A stretch of DNA of 64,000 nt from Lunularia cruciata (taxonomy: Eukaryota; Streptophyta; Marchantiopsida; Lunulariales; Lunulariaceae), in the NCBI GenBank assembly GCA_948567375.1, contig OX419755.1, positions 12,715,001 to 12,779,000 of the forward strand. The letters run 5' to 3'. Position numbers and translations under genes: made by a program. Shown here one piece after another: positions 22,021 to 33,162 of this stretch. The notes under the pieces are model-generated. The model did no database searches. It saw only the letters and a list, made by a program, of their open reading frames with translations, and had not been told where the DNA came from. Each line of letters begins with the position of its first letter. The first letter of the stretch is position 1.

Positions 22021-25000
22021 CCAAGGCAATATCTGATTAGTTTATATTGGTCGAAAAAGGTCGTGAAAAGATCAGTACTCTCCGGAGTCGGTTGGTTTTC
22101 CTAAGGAGGATTCCAAAGTCCTCACTTAAGGAAATTTTTACCCTTGAAGGTCCGTTCTAAACTCAATAGGCAGGGGATACTACAGGTGGATATAGCAGAG
22201 TGCAGCGACCACCGGGGAGATTGGGAGAAAGTCGACGTGGATATGAACCGAGTCTATGCCACCAGGCTTTGGTGTGCCGGTAACATAGGCTGACCAACCT
22301 TTAAACAAATTTACATGAAAAAGAACGATCAAACCACTTTGTCCTCTTCACCCATATATCAAAACTTCGCATGGGAAACCACCCTAAGTACTATGGGGCA
22401 TGAGGTAGACAGATTTCAAACGTATGGGGATAGTGTGAAACGGAAGCCAAGGAAGGAATGCCTGGGAATTTCAAATATCAGATCGAGTCGCAAACAACTC
22501 AGAACAATCAATTATGTCACAAGCGTGTCAATCACGAACCCTCGCTCTCAACTTAGAGTTTTCTGAGGGAGCTTTTGGAGTGCATGAACTGCACGTTGAA
22601 TAAGTTACCTGTCTCATACAGTAGTAGAAGAAAACTCAAGATCACCGGATTGTCTCCTCTTTCACCTTCTCAACTTCTTACTGATCGCTGCTATTCATCC
22701 CTAGGTTCCCTCATAAGCTAGAAAGTTGGGGTTACGCCATCTGTCTGTCCTCAGATGCTACAGCATTCTGCTTCTGTCTCCTTTCTCACGAATAATTTAG
22801 ATCGTGGTGACCATGTCCCTCGCCCTTCCGTACTACGAGATCGAAGCATGAACTGATGATTCATGCCGATATCCACTACGAGGCTAACAAAACGGGGGAA
22901 AGCAGATGATTGACCTGTCGACTTGAGACAATAGAACAGTTCAGTAACTCCTCTCGATGACTCCAATTCAGAAGGAAAACCATTCCAAGCTTGCAATGCC
23001 AGAAGAGCTAACCCAACAAGAAATTGCAAAGCTCACTATTCTGTACCAGGTACAATTGCGGATCACTCTATGCCAGCAATGACTTAGTTAGAACGTGCTG
23101 GGAGGGGGATTGCACAGTAGTCGCGCGTTCCTGGTATTGATATCTCAGAATCTAATTCTGTAAGAATCTGGGGTATAAGTCTACAACCCTAGAGTTCTTA
23201 TATTAAAATTAGTTTCGGCCAGTATTTTTCTGCTTTGATTAAGAGAAAAAAACAGTTACTGGTAAGTTAAACCATGTACTAATATTCTACTCGGCTAATG
23301 AGTGCCAAGCTGAGGGCTACTTCCCCAGCGCATTTCCTCAGGAGTCAATGATGGGGTAAGTAACTTCTACATAAAGAAGCCTAATTTGTATGGTTGAAGG
23401 AGGGTATTGACTTTGCGACAGAACCATCGTGCTGGAGTGATGCAAACTTCTGACTAGTCAATGAGCTGCCCATGATCCTGTTCCTTTTCATATGAGATAA
23501 GTCTTAGATAAAAGGAAAACTTCTAGGTGGACGTCTACCCCAAGTTGGTGCTTTTTAACTACTTTACCAATAGTCAGGAGAAATGAATTGAGGACTTTCC
23601 TTCCCATCTTGTGGAAGTATGATATTACTCCGCCGACCAATTACTAAGACATGAGTAAACAAGTCTTGACTGACAGCATTCTTATATGTACCTTTCTTTA
23701 ATAACCCAGTATGTCACTTACTTTTGGATCGTGCTTTCCGTCCAATACTATTTTATGAATAGCTACGTAAGGCGACAAGCACCCGCCCTAGGTTCTGTTG
23801 TCTCTAGAATGAGTGTGAAAATAATATTCTTGTGATTTAAAACAGGGTGGAGAATTGGTGGGACGATTGTCACCGTAATCGAAGTCTTAACATCCAAACG
23901 CGGTAAACAGAAAGACAGACGATCTGACCGTGAGTAGACTCCAATTTGGACAGTCTCTTTACATCTTTTCTTACAATTTTATCTCCAGGGAAAACCTCCA
24001 TCAATGCCAAACTGACGTTCACTAGGGAGCAATTTTTGTATTTTTGCGACCGACCGTTCACGGGTTTTGACAACAACTAGGATGATCACGGAGTAACCTG
24101 AATCGAAGGCACAATAGTAACAACTTAGTAGACACACGAATGGACGATGGGCAACACCATAACAGTAACACAGATCAACCTACCGGCAACTGAGTGGTGT
24201 TTGATGGTTTTTGACATCATTAACATAATCACAATCTTAATGCGATCAATCTGTCGGTCTGAAGTTTTAGAAGCTTATTCCGAATATCGGTATGTCATTG
24301 AATGATAGTTTCGTAGGAGGAATTCTGGGCTAAGCTGAGAGGTATTGGGATCGAAGTACTTGGAGCTCTTGCACTGTATTTGGGTCTAGAGAAGTGAACC
24401 TTTCAAGAGTTCCTGGAGGCTAACCTACTATCCGGAGTGTCCCCCATCTGATCTACAGTTGGTGCAGGACCTCATGCGAATCCCAACATTATGACATTGT
24501 TGAGAGCAGATTGTAATAATGTTCGCAAGGATAATAGATGGGTTGACATTCCTGTAGTCGCGAGCCGGGCAACAGTTGTGATCAACGCATTAACGATACT
24601 CTTGACGTACGCCAACTTCTTCTGGTTGGTGTAATAAAACATTCCATGGTTTGCATTGGACAAATCCTTCGCAATACTTCTTGTCGGCATTTTTTATCTT
24701 CTCCCTTACAAACTGAAAGTGACCCACGAAATCCACTGCCATTTACTCTTTGCTTCAATTTGCACTCCGACATGTAAGGTGAATCCCATTTTCCACTAAT
24801 ATCGCCTAGAGTAAAGAAGACACCAGCAGAGATACAGCATGTGACTTGACATTTACACCAATTCTTCGTGTAATTTTGACAGGGTTTGAGCAACGGAAGA
24901 TTTTAAAGCGTAGAGCACCTTGATCTCGTAACCAAGGAAATAAACTGAATATCGATCATATACTCAATGCAGCCAGAGCCATCTAAGATCCTTAAAGCTC

Positions 25001-25060
25001 CGTCCAAACTTATCGATGACGAATACCCTTTACGAATACATAACGGGCGACCGCGTAGAA
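22021..25060. other. Intergenic stretch without recognised genes
   Basis: Several short open frames occur on both strands. Those at 22751-23029 and 24472-24893 (minus) have some hydrophobic or cysteine-rich character, but no recognisable domain, no convincing ATG and no clear splice structure. I assign nothing. Confidence 0.4.
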
Positions 25061-25067
25061 AACACGA

Positions 25068-25140
25068 AGGATGAGAAGACCCCATCGAGCCGTACAAGGG
25101 TGAAACAAAATAGGGTAAAATGGGGCTTCACGAATACATG
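25068..25140 (+). repeat. Dispersed repeat, copy 1 of 3
   Basis: The pattern GATGRGAAGACCC.ATC followed by GTACAAGGGTGAAACAAAAT and GGGTAAAATGGGGCT also occurs near 25685-25765 and 27886-27975. The other two copies add a shared CCAATAGTAT extension. Confidence 0.65.
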
Positions 25141-25684
25141 GCATGTTCATCGTCGGCAAAAGGTCATTCGACAGAAACCAGAGCTTGATAAGGATATCTG
25201 ATCCTACCTTATTCCAGGCAGATTGATCTAACCAAAGAGGAGGGACTTTTAACCCTCCTCTCTTCTTGTGTTTTTGGCAGTTCACTTTGACCATTGCAAG
25301 AAAGCATATCTACCTATTTTACCTCTTAGGTTTTCTCTTTGTACGGTTTCATGGGCTTCTTTTTTATGCTTCTTGTTACACCGTACCTGTCTCCCTTTTG
25401 AGACTTTAAGAAAGTTCTCATGCGTGTAAGGACTAACGTGGCCATATCGAATCAACGCTGGCATCTAAACACCACGCACTTAGGCAATTGAAACAAGCAA
25501 CTAGCGAGATGGACTACTACTGACGTGTACTATTGTGGTCCACATGAGCAACAAGGACGGAAGTAGTCATTCAGCAGACTTGTTTATAAAGCAATGTGAT
25601 CTGGACCAGTTAGTCAACAATTTAGAGATAACGGTTCCGTAAGAGAGAAAAGGAAACTGCAAAGAAAATAGAAAATAAAAATAG
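25141..25684. other. Spacer between two dispersed-repeat copies
   Basis: It includes a pyrimidine-rich stretch (about 25250-25390). No gene is recognised; overlapping short open frames are not supported by any motif. Confidence 0.35.
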
Positions 25685-25765
25685 GACGGATGGGAAAACC
25701 ATCAAGCTGAACAAGGGTGGGACAAAAGAGGTAAAATGCAGCTAAGCTCCAATAGTATCCATATG
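25685..25765 (+). repeat. Dispersed repeat, copy 2 of 3
   Basis: It carries the same block as at 25068 and 27886. The CCAATAGTAT end at about 25750-25760 is shared with the copy at 27886. It adjoins the decayed reading frame to its right. Confidence 0.65.
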
Positions 25766-26430
25766 AAGAATGTGCCCTATTGTACCTTAGATACGTGTGC
25801 TATGCATGTCGTAAGGTCTACAAACTATTGGAGTATCCAAAGAAACATCACCTAGAGTGATTGCTCTCCTATGGTTTGCCCCAACCAATGTTCTATGTAG
25901 AGTAATGTACACAAGCTGTCTAAAATATGTTACAAACTATGAGAGTGGGAGTGGGAATGGTACCCCTTGACACCTAACATGATAAGTTGGTGTACATTAT
26001 CTAACAAATGTGTGAAACGCCATGTCCATTACTCCATATAACTCCAAGGCTAGAGGAACAAGGTGACCTTGCTACATACCTCGATACTTAGAGACATTGC
26101 GTGTTGTTGCTCCGCTCATAGCCCATCTTGGGAGATGACTAATCACTCCTTCCAAAACTGCATCACGCATAGGGTCCATAACCACAACATCCACTACTAT
26201 CCCCTAATCATCTCGGACCAAGTGTAAGTTTGCCTTGACATGTGTAGTGTACAAAGCATACAAATGCTCCCTCCAAGCAAGGTATTCACTCTCTTGGACC
26301 ATATCAAACACTATATCCTTGATGGCATCACAGGTAGCTATCCTCTATCTTCCAAGAGGACATCATGTCATATGGACTGCTATTGCATCTAATGTAGAAT
26401 CACACTCACAGGTGAGTAATGAAGATGCAT
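25690..26430 (-). pseudogene. Decayed long reading frame, probably of a retroelement
   Basis: One minus-strand frame stays readable for about 240 codons with only a few stops. It includes EYLAWREHLYALYTTHVKAN, VVDVVVMDPMRDAVLEG, LVPLALELYGVMD and FRQLVYITLHRTL. The D.VV...(about 30)...K.Y...PLALELYG pattern reminds me of a conserved C-terminal domain of some eukaryotic retroelement polyproteins that looks nuclease-like. I cannot name the family with confidence. The dispersed repeat at 25685 lies at its 3' end. Confidence 0.4.
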
Positions 26431-27885
26431 TTTGGGTGGACCAAACCTAAGCAGAACCTCATAATTGTAGAGAAGATAGCTAGTGTGAATCGAAATGCCC
26501 TAATGTATGGTTGAGCTAGGATCCAAGAGCTTGCACCCTTGTCAAAGCAAGGGCAAAGATGTGCTATAGTAGCCTGAGGAATGGACGAGTCAGCTAAGAG
26601 AGAATGTACCATATGTTGACATTGTCACTCCATCAAGGAACAATGCAAACCTATGGTGATTTCCGTTGAAATTATTAATATGTTTCATTCACGTTTAAAT
26701 CTTTTGTCTTATCAGGTCCTAGACTGTTTATCAATTGGGTATCGGGCACAAGGAGAGATTAGAATTACTAATATCAAAACTAAGATGAACCTGAAGGAGC
26801 ACTAAACTAAGATGCACATTCTCTAGTGATTATACGTCTTGGCTCATTTGAAATTAGGGAACTCCACAAATAAAACATCGGCCTGTTTGAGACAAGCGTA
26901 TATAAATGGACGAGAAAAAAGTGCACTCCCCCTTGGACCTTGATTCAATACCAAAGGGCTCTAAATTGGGCTTACACCGTGATTTAGAAGAAAATTAAGA
27001 TATTTTCCAACAAAATCTGATTTGGTTTAAATTACCTCTCTCTTATCAGGTTCAAAACTGATGAACGACTATATCTTGTACCCCGCACCAGGACTATTTT
27101 GTATTGAACCAACACTTTGGACATGGATGAAATGATCTTTGACGCTCAGCAGCCACTTGTTATGCTTTACCAATCTTCCTTATCATTCAAAAGGTCCACC
27201 CAATTTTAAATGAAAGAAAAGAAGTTTAGGATGAGCATATTTATAACAAATTTCATATTTACCCAGAAATGTTAGAAAGATTAGATATCATCAATAAATT
27301 TTGGATCACTTGCCGGTCATTCTTCATCTTGTATGAGGGTGATTCTTTCACAAGGAGGAATAAAAAAGAAGTTGGTTCACTTGGAATGTCTGCTCTTTCC
27401 TTGTGACTCTTCTATCATTTTCTCTACTCACTTTATCAACTACTACTACTAATATTACTACTACTTTTTGGCTATAGTAGTTTGTTGAAACTGACCTCGC
27501 CGAGACAACATGCAAAAGCTTGGACTTGAACTTACATTGGTGTATGGCATTTTTGTGTATAATACTGCAGTACAGATCAAATCCCAGTTCTTAGAGAGCC
27601 TAGAGCGTACAATCTTAAAAGTGATTTTTGGTTGCCACTGTTTGAGAGATGGATCTGTTTCAAAGTTTTTGTTAGAGTTGACTTCCATCTCCTTCAGTCA
27701 ACGTTGAATTCGATGGAATTTGGTGTCTATTCTCCTTGACAATGGATGATATTTTGCTAATGTATGAGAAATGTATGTACGCTTTTGATCATGTTAGAAA
27801 GATTTATCGACTTTTAATAAAAACATTCTATCTCTTTATAATTTTGTTGGAACTGAATAGAAATACGTGATCACGTGTGAAAAGA
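26431..27885. other. AT-rich intergenic DNA
   Basis: No gene recognised. A short ACTACTACT/ATTACTACTACT microsatellite lies at about 27440-27465. The open frame at 27510-27707 has no recognisable motif. Confidence 0.4.
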
Positions 27886-27975
27886 AGATGGATAGGAAGA
27901 ACCCATCAAACTGTACAAGGAAAAGACAAAGGGGTAAAATAGGGCTAGGCCCCAATAGTATGGGTAGGAGGAATC
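27886..27975 (+). repeat. Dispersed repeat, copy 3 of 3
   Basis: GATGGATAGGAAGAACCCATC, GTACAAGG and GGGGTAAAATAGGGCT match the blocks at 25068 and 25685, followed by CCCCAATAGTATGGG and a ..CTGCCCTA.. block shared with copy 2. Confidence 0.65.
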
Positions 27976-28529
27976 TGCCCTACAACACCTCAAATATCTG
28001 AGTTATACAAGTATGTAGGAACTTACCATGGAACAAGTAGACTTGTTAGATTTATTTAGGCAAAATCTTCTTTGTGATAGGTCGGGCTCAGGATGTCCGG
28101 GAAATTCAGAGTTATTCCGTAAATTAGTCTAGTGATTGTCCCATACAACTTTAAAGGTGCAGATATATATAGTACTCCAAGGAACGGGGAAGGAAATACA
28201 AGGCATAAACAAGTGCAAAAGTAAAGAAGAGCACAAGAGATATCCATAAAATTTCTTGAGTCCATTGTAGATTGCTAAAAGTTTTATTCCTTTTAATCTT
28301 AGGCAAATACTTGAACAAGTTGTCATTGTTTCCTTAATTCAATTCTTTGTCTTCAAAAATTTATTGCAATTTACAAGGATTTTCTTATGGATGTGCCAAA
28401 AGCAAAGTAGACACCAAGCCTCAAGAAAGACACACCTGATTGCATTTATCAAGATATTATCCACATCAGTAATGATTACTTTTGGAAGTTAATTACAAAC
28501 TTCTGCCAAAGTCCATTGATACTCACATA

Positions 28530-28665
28530 TGTCATCTCTATTGAGGAAGATGAAACATATTGTGAATTATTTATTGAACCTTGTGTGCCAATTATGAGTA
28601 GATATCATCTTTATTGAGGAAAATGAAACATATTGTGAATGACGTATTGAGGCTTGTGCGCCCAA
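28530..28665. repeat. Imperfect tandem duplication, about 75 bp
   Basis: ATCTCTATTGAGGAAGATGAAACATATTGTGAAT at about 28537 recurs as ATCTTTATTGAGGAAAATGAAACATATTGTGAAT at about 28607, each followed by a GAACCTTGTG/GAGGCTTGTG and CCAATTATG block. It lies at the 3' edge of the Mutator-like relic. Confidence 0.8.
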
Positions 28666-29388
28666 TTATGTGTAGAAGAAGCATCTTGAAGCAATTTTTT
28701 CTATAGATACATTCCATCAAGATGACTATAGAATATTGTTTGGCAAAACCAATAGAATCTGGATGGGCAAAGAAAATGCAATTGATATGTTTATTCTCAT
28801 CAAGTGCAAGAGTTTTGTGAAATTCATGCTCTTTTAACTCATCCAAGAGTGCATGTATGACATAACAACTATCAAATATTATGCATTGATGATTGGCAAT
28901 CACAATGAATTTGAAGTCTTCTCATATAGCTTCATTAAAATTTGGTGCGTGGGGATGCATGCCACCACCAATTTATTGATTGACTTCTTAGCCACTTCAA
29001 TTAACATTTGTGCACTTAAATGGCTTGACATTTCATCAAAAATTTCATGATTGTGGTTGTCATCATCAATTGTGAAACTCCATCTATTTTCAGTACTCTT
29101 GCAAGCAATAACTTTCCACAAGCAGTCAATTTTTTGCATTGTATATAAACATTATTGCTTGTTAGGTTCTTTGCTATTGTGTTTCTTGTATCTACCACCA
29201 TGGTCACAACATATTTCAACACAACCATGCACAAGGTCTAAGTGTTGGATAGTCCTAGCAAAACTAATAGTGTGAGCATGGCCATGGACATATGAAACTA
29301 CACTATCATGCTCCAAAAAGTTGGTATCAAGCATCTTGTATTTTACCTGTGAAATGCAAAAGCAATGAGCAGAAAATAAGGATATCAA
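28592..29388 (-). pseudogene. Mutator-like (MULE) transposase relic with FAR1-like N-terminus
   Basis: MULE transposases cut and paste class II elements, and plant FAR1/FHY3 factors derive from them. The minus strand gives, in order: a FAR1-type zinc-finger region (CDHGGRYKKH near 29200), WSFTIDDDNHNHE with the conserved HNH near 29060, and the start of the MULE catalytic domain (IFFAHPDSI, VILMECIYRKNCFKMLLLHI, SFTICFIFL, 28770-28600). The LMECIYR segment corresponds to the first catalytic Asp region (usually MDxTY), with E in place of D. Stops at about 29152 and 28900 and the missing C-terminal half show a pseudogene. No terminal inverted repeats were found. Confidence 0.7.
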
Positions 29389-29638
29389 GACTTAGAGAGT
29401 CTCAGAGCATAATGGAAGCAAAGAGAAACAAATAGCAATGAGCAGTGTGCAAAGTGTAATAAGAGAAAGAAACACTATATTTTTGAAACAATAATAGCTA
29501 GGAAGTGGGCAAGGCCACATGCATGTTGATGCATGATAGTAATCATAGAAGTAGTGCTACTTATTAGCCTTTTTCTTCAATTAGGTGTGGTGGAAATAAT
29601 AACAACATGGTGGAAATAACAAGTCTCTTATATAAAAT

Positions 29639-30152
29639 TATAATACCAATAGCTAGTTATATGATCTAGATGTGAAATTTGGTGTGGTAACATCTGGAAT
29701 GATATTATATATGATGGAAAAAATAGATCAGATAAAAGTATCACCAAAAGAGTCTTCTACTAATAGTGTAGAAACCAAAATAGACTTGAAAACCTTAGAA
29801 CCAAGAGCTAGACATATGATCTAAAGGTGAGAATTGGTTTGGTAACATCTTGAAGGATGTTACACATGATGGACTAAATATATCAGAAAGAGGTATCATT
29901 GAAAGTGGACTTCTACTAATAGAGTAGGAACCAAAATATGCCTGAAATCTTTGAAGGCAATTTTGGAATTATATAAATGGATGAATTAGGCCTCAAGAAT
30001 TTTCAGATTCCCCTCCCAATGGAGAAAAGGCTGGCCTTACCTCCCCCTTGGTTTGTCTCATCGAGAGCTTTCCAAGGGTACCTCACCCACGTGATTCTGA
30101 GATTCCTACAAGAAGATTCCCTCAAAGATTCCTTCCAATCAAAACTTGTTTG
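29639..30152 (+). repeat. Truncated LTR, family I, plus orientation
   Basis: It starts TATAATACCAATAGCTAG (TG mutated to TA) and follows the element-A LTR up to AAACTTGTTTGA. The last roughly 225 bp, including the CA end, are missing. Confidence 0.8.
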
Positions 30153-30529
30153 AAAGGGAGAGGATTTGGGACATTCAAATCCATCACAACAAAATGTAGA
30201 TTATCAAATCCCACTCTCTATCATAAATCACTATAGGTAGAATCATTGGGTTTGGTGAATTCATCATTATGTCCATGAACTCTGCTCCGAACTGGTAAAC
30301 GAGGTATACTCTCACTTGCTCTCTTTGAATGTACATGACCTTGATGTGAAATGGATTTAGAAATGGAAAATGGGGTGCAAGAAATTGTCCTCTAGGAGCT
30401 TCCATCCTATCCTCTCTCTAAAACACTCTTATCCTATCCATCTCTTTGTGGGGTTTCACTCCAAAATTACTTCGTCTCAGTAGCCCATATTCTTCCAAGA
30501 GGAGTGATCCACTCTCTTGGATTGAAACA

Positions 30530-30544
30530 CACACTCTGATACCA
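30530..30544 (-). promoter_or_regulatory. tRNA primer-binding site
   Basis: The minus strand reads TGGTATCAGAGTGTG next to the LTR. The first 11 bases match the TGGTATCAGAG of the initiator-tRNA site, the best-preserved site in the window. Confidence 0.8.
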
Positions 30545-30545
30545 T

Positions 30546-31284
30546 TGTAATATTGCAAGGATAGCAAAAAAACACAAACACACAAACACAAGTTTCACAC
30601 TCAAACTTTGATGCCCCAAAGGAGCACCTTCTCTATATTATATAGTCAAAGAGGATCTCCTCCAAGGAAGCTCCACCATAGGAGTAGGTACATAGATAGG
30701 TGACATGTCAGCAAGCTCCACCCTTGGATTACTTACTTGGATGGGTTACATGTTGGTCCTGGTCCTATCTGGTTTGTCAAACAAGCTTTGACCAAAGAGA
30801 ATCTTTTAGGGATCTTGTAGGAATCTCATAATCACGTGAGTGAGGTACCATTGGAAAGCTCTCAATGAGACAAACCAAAGGGGACATAAGCCCAACCTTT
30901 CTTATGTTGGAGGGGAATCTACACATTTTTGAGGCCTAATTCATCCGTTTAGGCCTTTGAAATTGCCTTCAAAGATGTCAAGCATATTTTGATCCTACTC
31001 TATTAGTAGAAGTCCCCTTTCAATGATACCTCTTTCTGATCTATTTAGTCCATCATGTGAAACATCTTTCCAGATGTTACCAAACCAATTCTCACCATTA
31101 GATAAGATGTCTATCTCTTGGTTCTAAGGTTTTCAAGTCTATTTTGGTTTTTGCCTTATTAGTAGAAGTACTTGTTTGCTGATATTTCTATTTGATCTAT
31201 TTTGTCCATCATGTATGACATCATTCAAGATGTTACTAAACCAAATTTTACATCTAGATCATATGGCTAGCTATTGGTATTTCA
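30546..31284 (-). repeat. LTR, family I, minus orientation (739 bp)
   Basis: It starts TGTAATATTG and ends GGTATTTCA, aligned with 1385-2121 and 4946-5683. It directly adjoins a primer-binding site on its left, so it is a 5' LTR read on the minus strand. Confidence 0.87.
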
Positions 31285-31800
31285 AAAAGATTATTGGCAA
31301 GTAGTTCTTAATAAGTTAAAGAAGACCTGTTTACAGAACTTCATTGTTCTAATTATTCAAAGTACAAAACAAGAAGTAATCTAGCCATTTTCCTGGAAAG
31401 AAGTGAAGGAGTTGAACATTGGGCAAGATATGAAAGAGTATATTGTTCAATTTGAGTCCAAATTAAGGAGAATACTTAACATATTCAGCCCCATTGATTA
31501 GCACTTCTTCTTACACCTTTGATAAGTACTATTCAAGAGAAAGTTTTGCCTATTAGAATTCATTTATAAAAACATCAATACCTTCATCACTTTATATTAC
31601 TTATTGCTCTAGATAGAGTGATAAATTTACTTTGAGTATTTCATTATAATACTTAGGGTGTATTTTTGCTTACCAATATATGGGGCACATCCTTTTAGGG
31701 TTCTTCCACAAGTTTATCAGTCATAACCACTCAAATTTATCCTTACGATCCTAAATGAAACCAAGTTCATACATATGCATTATTATGAAGATGTTTAATC
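31285..31800 (+). pseudogene. Old gag relic, copy 2
   Basis: It reads LNIGQDMKEYIVQFESK, then LRRILNIF and HFFLHL, a capsid-type helical segment with stops. It is homologous to 10200-10810. The inverted-LTR unit lies at its upstream edge, so part of its 5' end may have been displaced. Confidence 0.5.
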
Positions 31801-31984
31801 TCATTAAGATAAAGTGTCATGCATATGTACATTGTTACCAACATCATACTTTATAGAAGTGCAATTCATACAAAAGTAGTACATAAACTCTAGAGTGCCA
31901 CAATAATTATTTTAGTTCATACATTCAACTTGAATCAATTCTCAAGTGAGGAAACTACCATCAATAGGTTCTAATTATAACATC

Positions 31985-32308
31985 AAACCATATCCACTCT
32001 AGCTGAGGGACTCCAAATGATGCTCACTGGTCTCTATCTACTATAGCCAAGAGCTTAAAAGCTCAACATCAAAGAAATGAGTTCTTTGGAGCTGCACTTT
32101 GAAGGTACACCCTCTAGACTTGACCTAACACTCTGATCCTAACAGTATCAATGGTGGCCCATCTAACAATGCACATGGAGCTCAAATGGGTGTGATGAGT
32201 AACCCTAACATAAATGTGGTTGCCATTAAGTAGTATTTGAGCAACTATTGGTATAACTATGACTGCCAAGACTAACACTTTAGTATCCAAGCAAATTAGC
32301 TTTGGTGC
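31985..32308. repeat. Dispersed repeat, copy 2 (partner 8764-9092)
   Basis: It shares GCTCAACATCA.AGAA.TGAG, AGCTGCAC and GTATCCAAGCAA blocks in order with 8764-9092. It lies just downstream of the gag relic, whereas copy 1 lies upstream of the other gag relic copy, so they may be separate fragments. Confidence 0.55.
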
Positions 32309-32790
32309 TACAAAATATTATGATAATTTTTATGTGTATATACATTGCAACATAACATAAATTTTTGTCAATATCATACACAATAGAAACATAACTCATA
32401 TAGAAGTCATACATGAATTCTAAAGTGCCATAATCACCCTTGTAGATGGCAATTAGATCATTCTAACTCCAAATGGCCATCTACTCTAAGTATGTGATAT
32501 GCCATATGGTGGGCAAAGATCAAGAGGCTGGGTGCTTCCAAGCCCCATTAATAGCTACTTGTTTGCAATTTGTATCACATAAAAGAGTGAATTAGCTATA
32601 GATCAAGTACATCATGGACATAGTCACTATCCTTGAGGAACTACCATGAGGGAAGGAATCAAACATACCATATACCATCCTCTCAAACATGTATCACATA
32701 CCAGCATAATAGTAGCTCTACTTGAAGAGCCATATAATAAATAGATAGGCTTATACTTATAATCACCAAGCTTGATTCCATAGTGCAATA
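32309..32790. other. AT-rich DNA without recognised genes
   Basis: It lies between the dispersed repeat and the 3' LTR of element C. No motif was recognised. Confidence 0.4.
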
Positions 32791-33162
32791 TGTAAAAGAC
32801 CAAGGATAGAAATAAGAGAATGGAAGACCAAAGTGGAAATTCACATTGAGACTCCCAAATGAGAGAAATTCTAATGCCTAGCATGAGCTTGGGTTTTGGT
32901 ATTTATAGGAAATATACAAGGCTCTTGGGAAGTTCCCAAGGAAGCTTCATACTAGAAATTGTCTTCTTGGCATGCAAGCTAAGCTAGCTAGGAAACTTTC
33001 TCCTAGAAGTTGCCTACTTGGCATACACATTACTCAATATTTGGAAGGTATCAAGAAGTTTCCTAGATGCTTCTAGAATATCCTTGGATTTCTTGGCTAA
33101 TTTGGCCTATTTGCTAACTAGTTAGCTTCTACTTACTTGTCTATTAACTCCCTATTGTTACA
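32791..33162 (-). repeat. 3' LTR of element C (372 bp)
   Basis: It starts TGTAAAAGACC and ends ATTGTTACA on the given strand. A purine-rich minus-strand GGTTGGAGAATA, the polypurine tract, adjoins its inner edge. Confidence 0.8.

Larger units (their letters stand above)
29639..31284. mobile_element. Aberrant family-I element with LTRs in inverted orientation
   Basis: It has a plus-strand LTR lacking its 3' third (29639-30152), a minus-strand leader (30153-30529), a minus-strand primer-binding site (30530-30544) and a full minus-strand LTR (30546-31284). The LTRs therefore form terminal inverted repeats of about 500 bp. At the internal junction the two source sequences share TTGA (30149-30152). 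AAAAT precedes the unit and AAAAG follows it, a possible 5-bp target duplication, though A-rich. It lacks all coding capacity. Confidence 0.7.

Noticed and set aside
22751-23029. Minus-strand frame starting with a hydrophobic stretch
   Set aside because: The reading starts at TTG, not ATG, and has no recognised domain or acceptor-donor pair that extends it.
24472-24893. Cysteine-rich overlapping minus-strand frames as a secreted peptide gene
   Set aside because: Cysteines are scattered over two frames with no signal peptide and no splice sites that join them convincingly.
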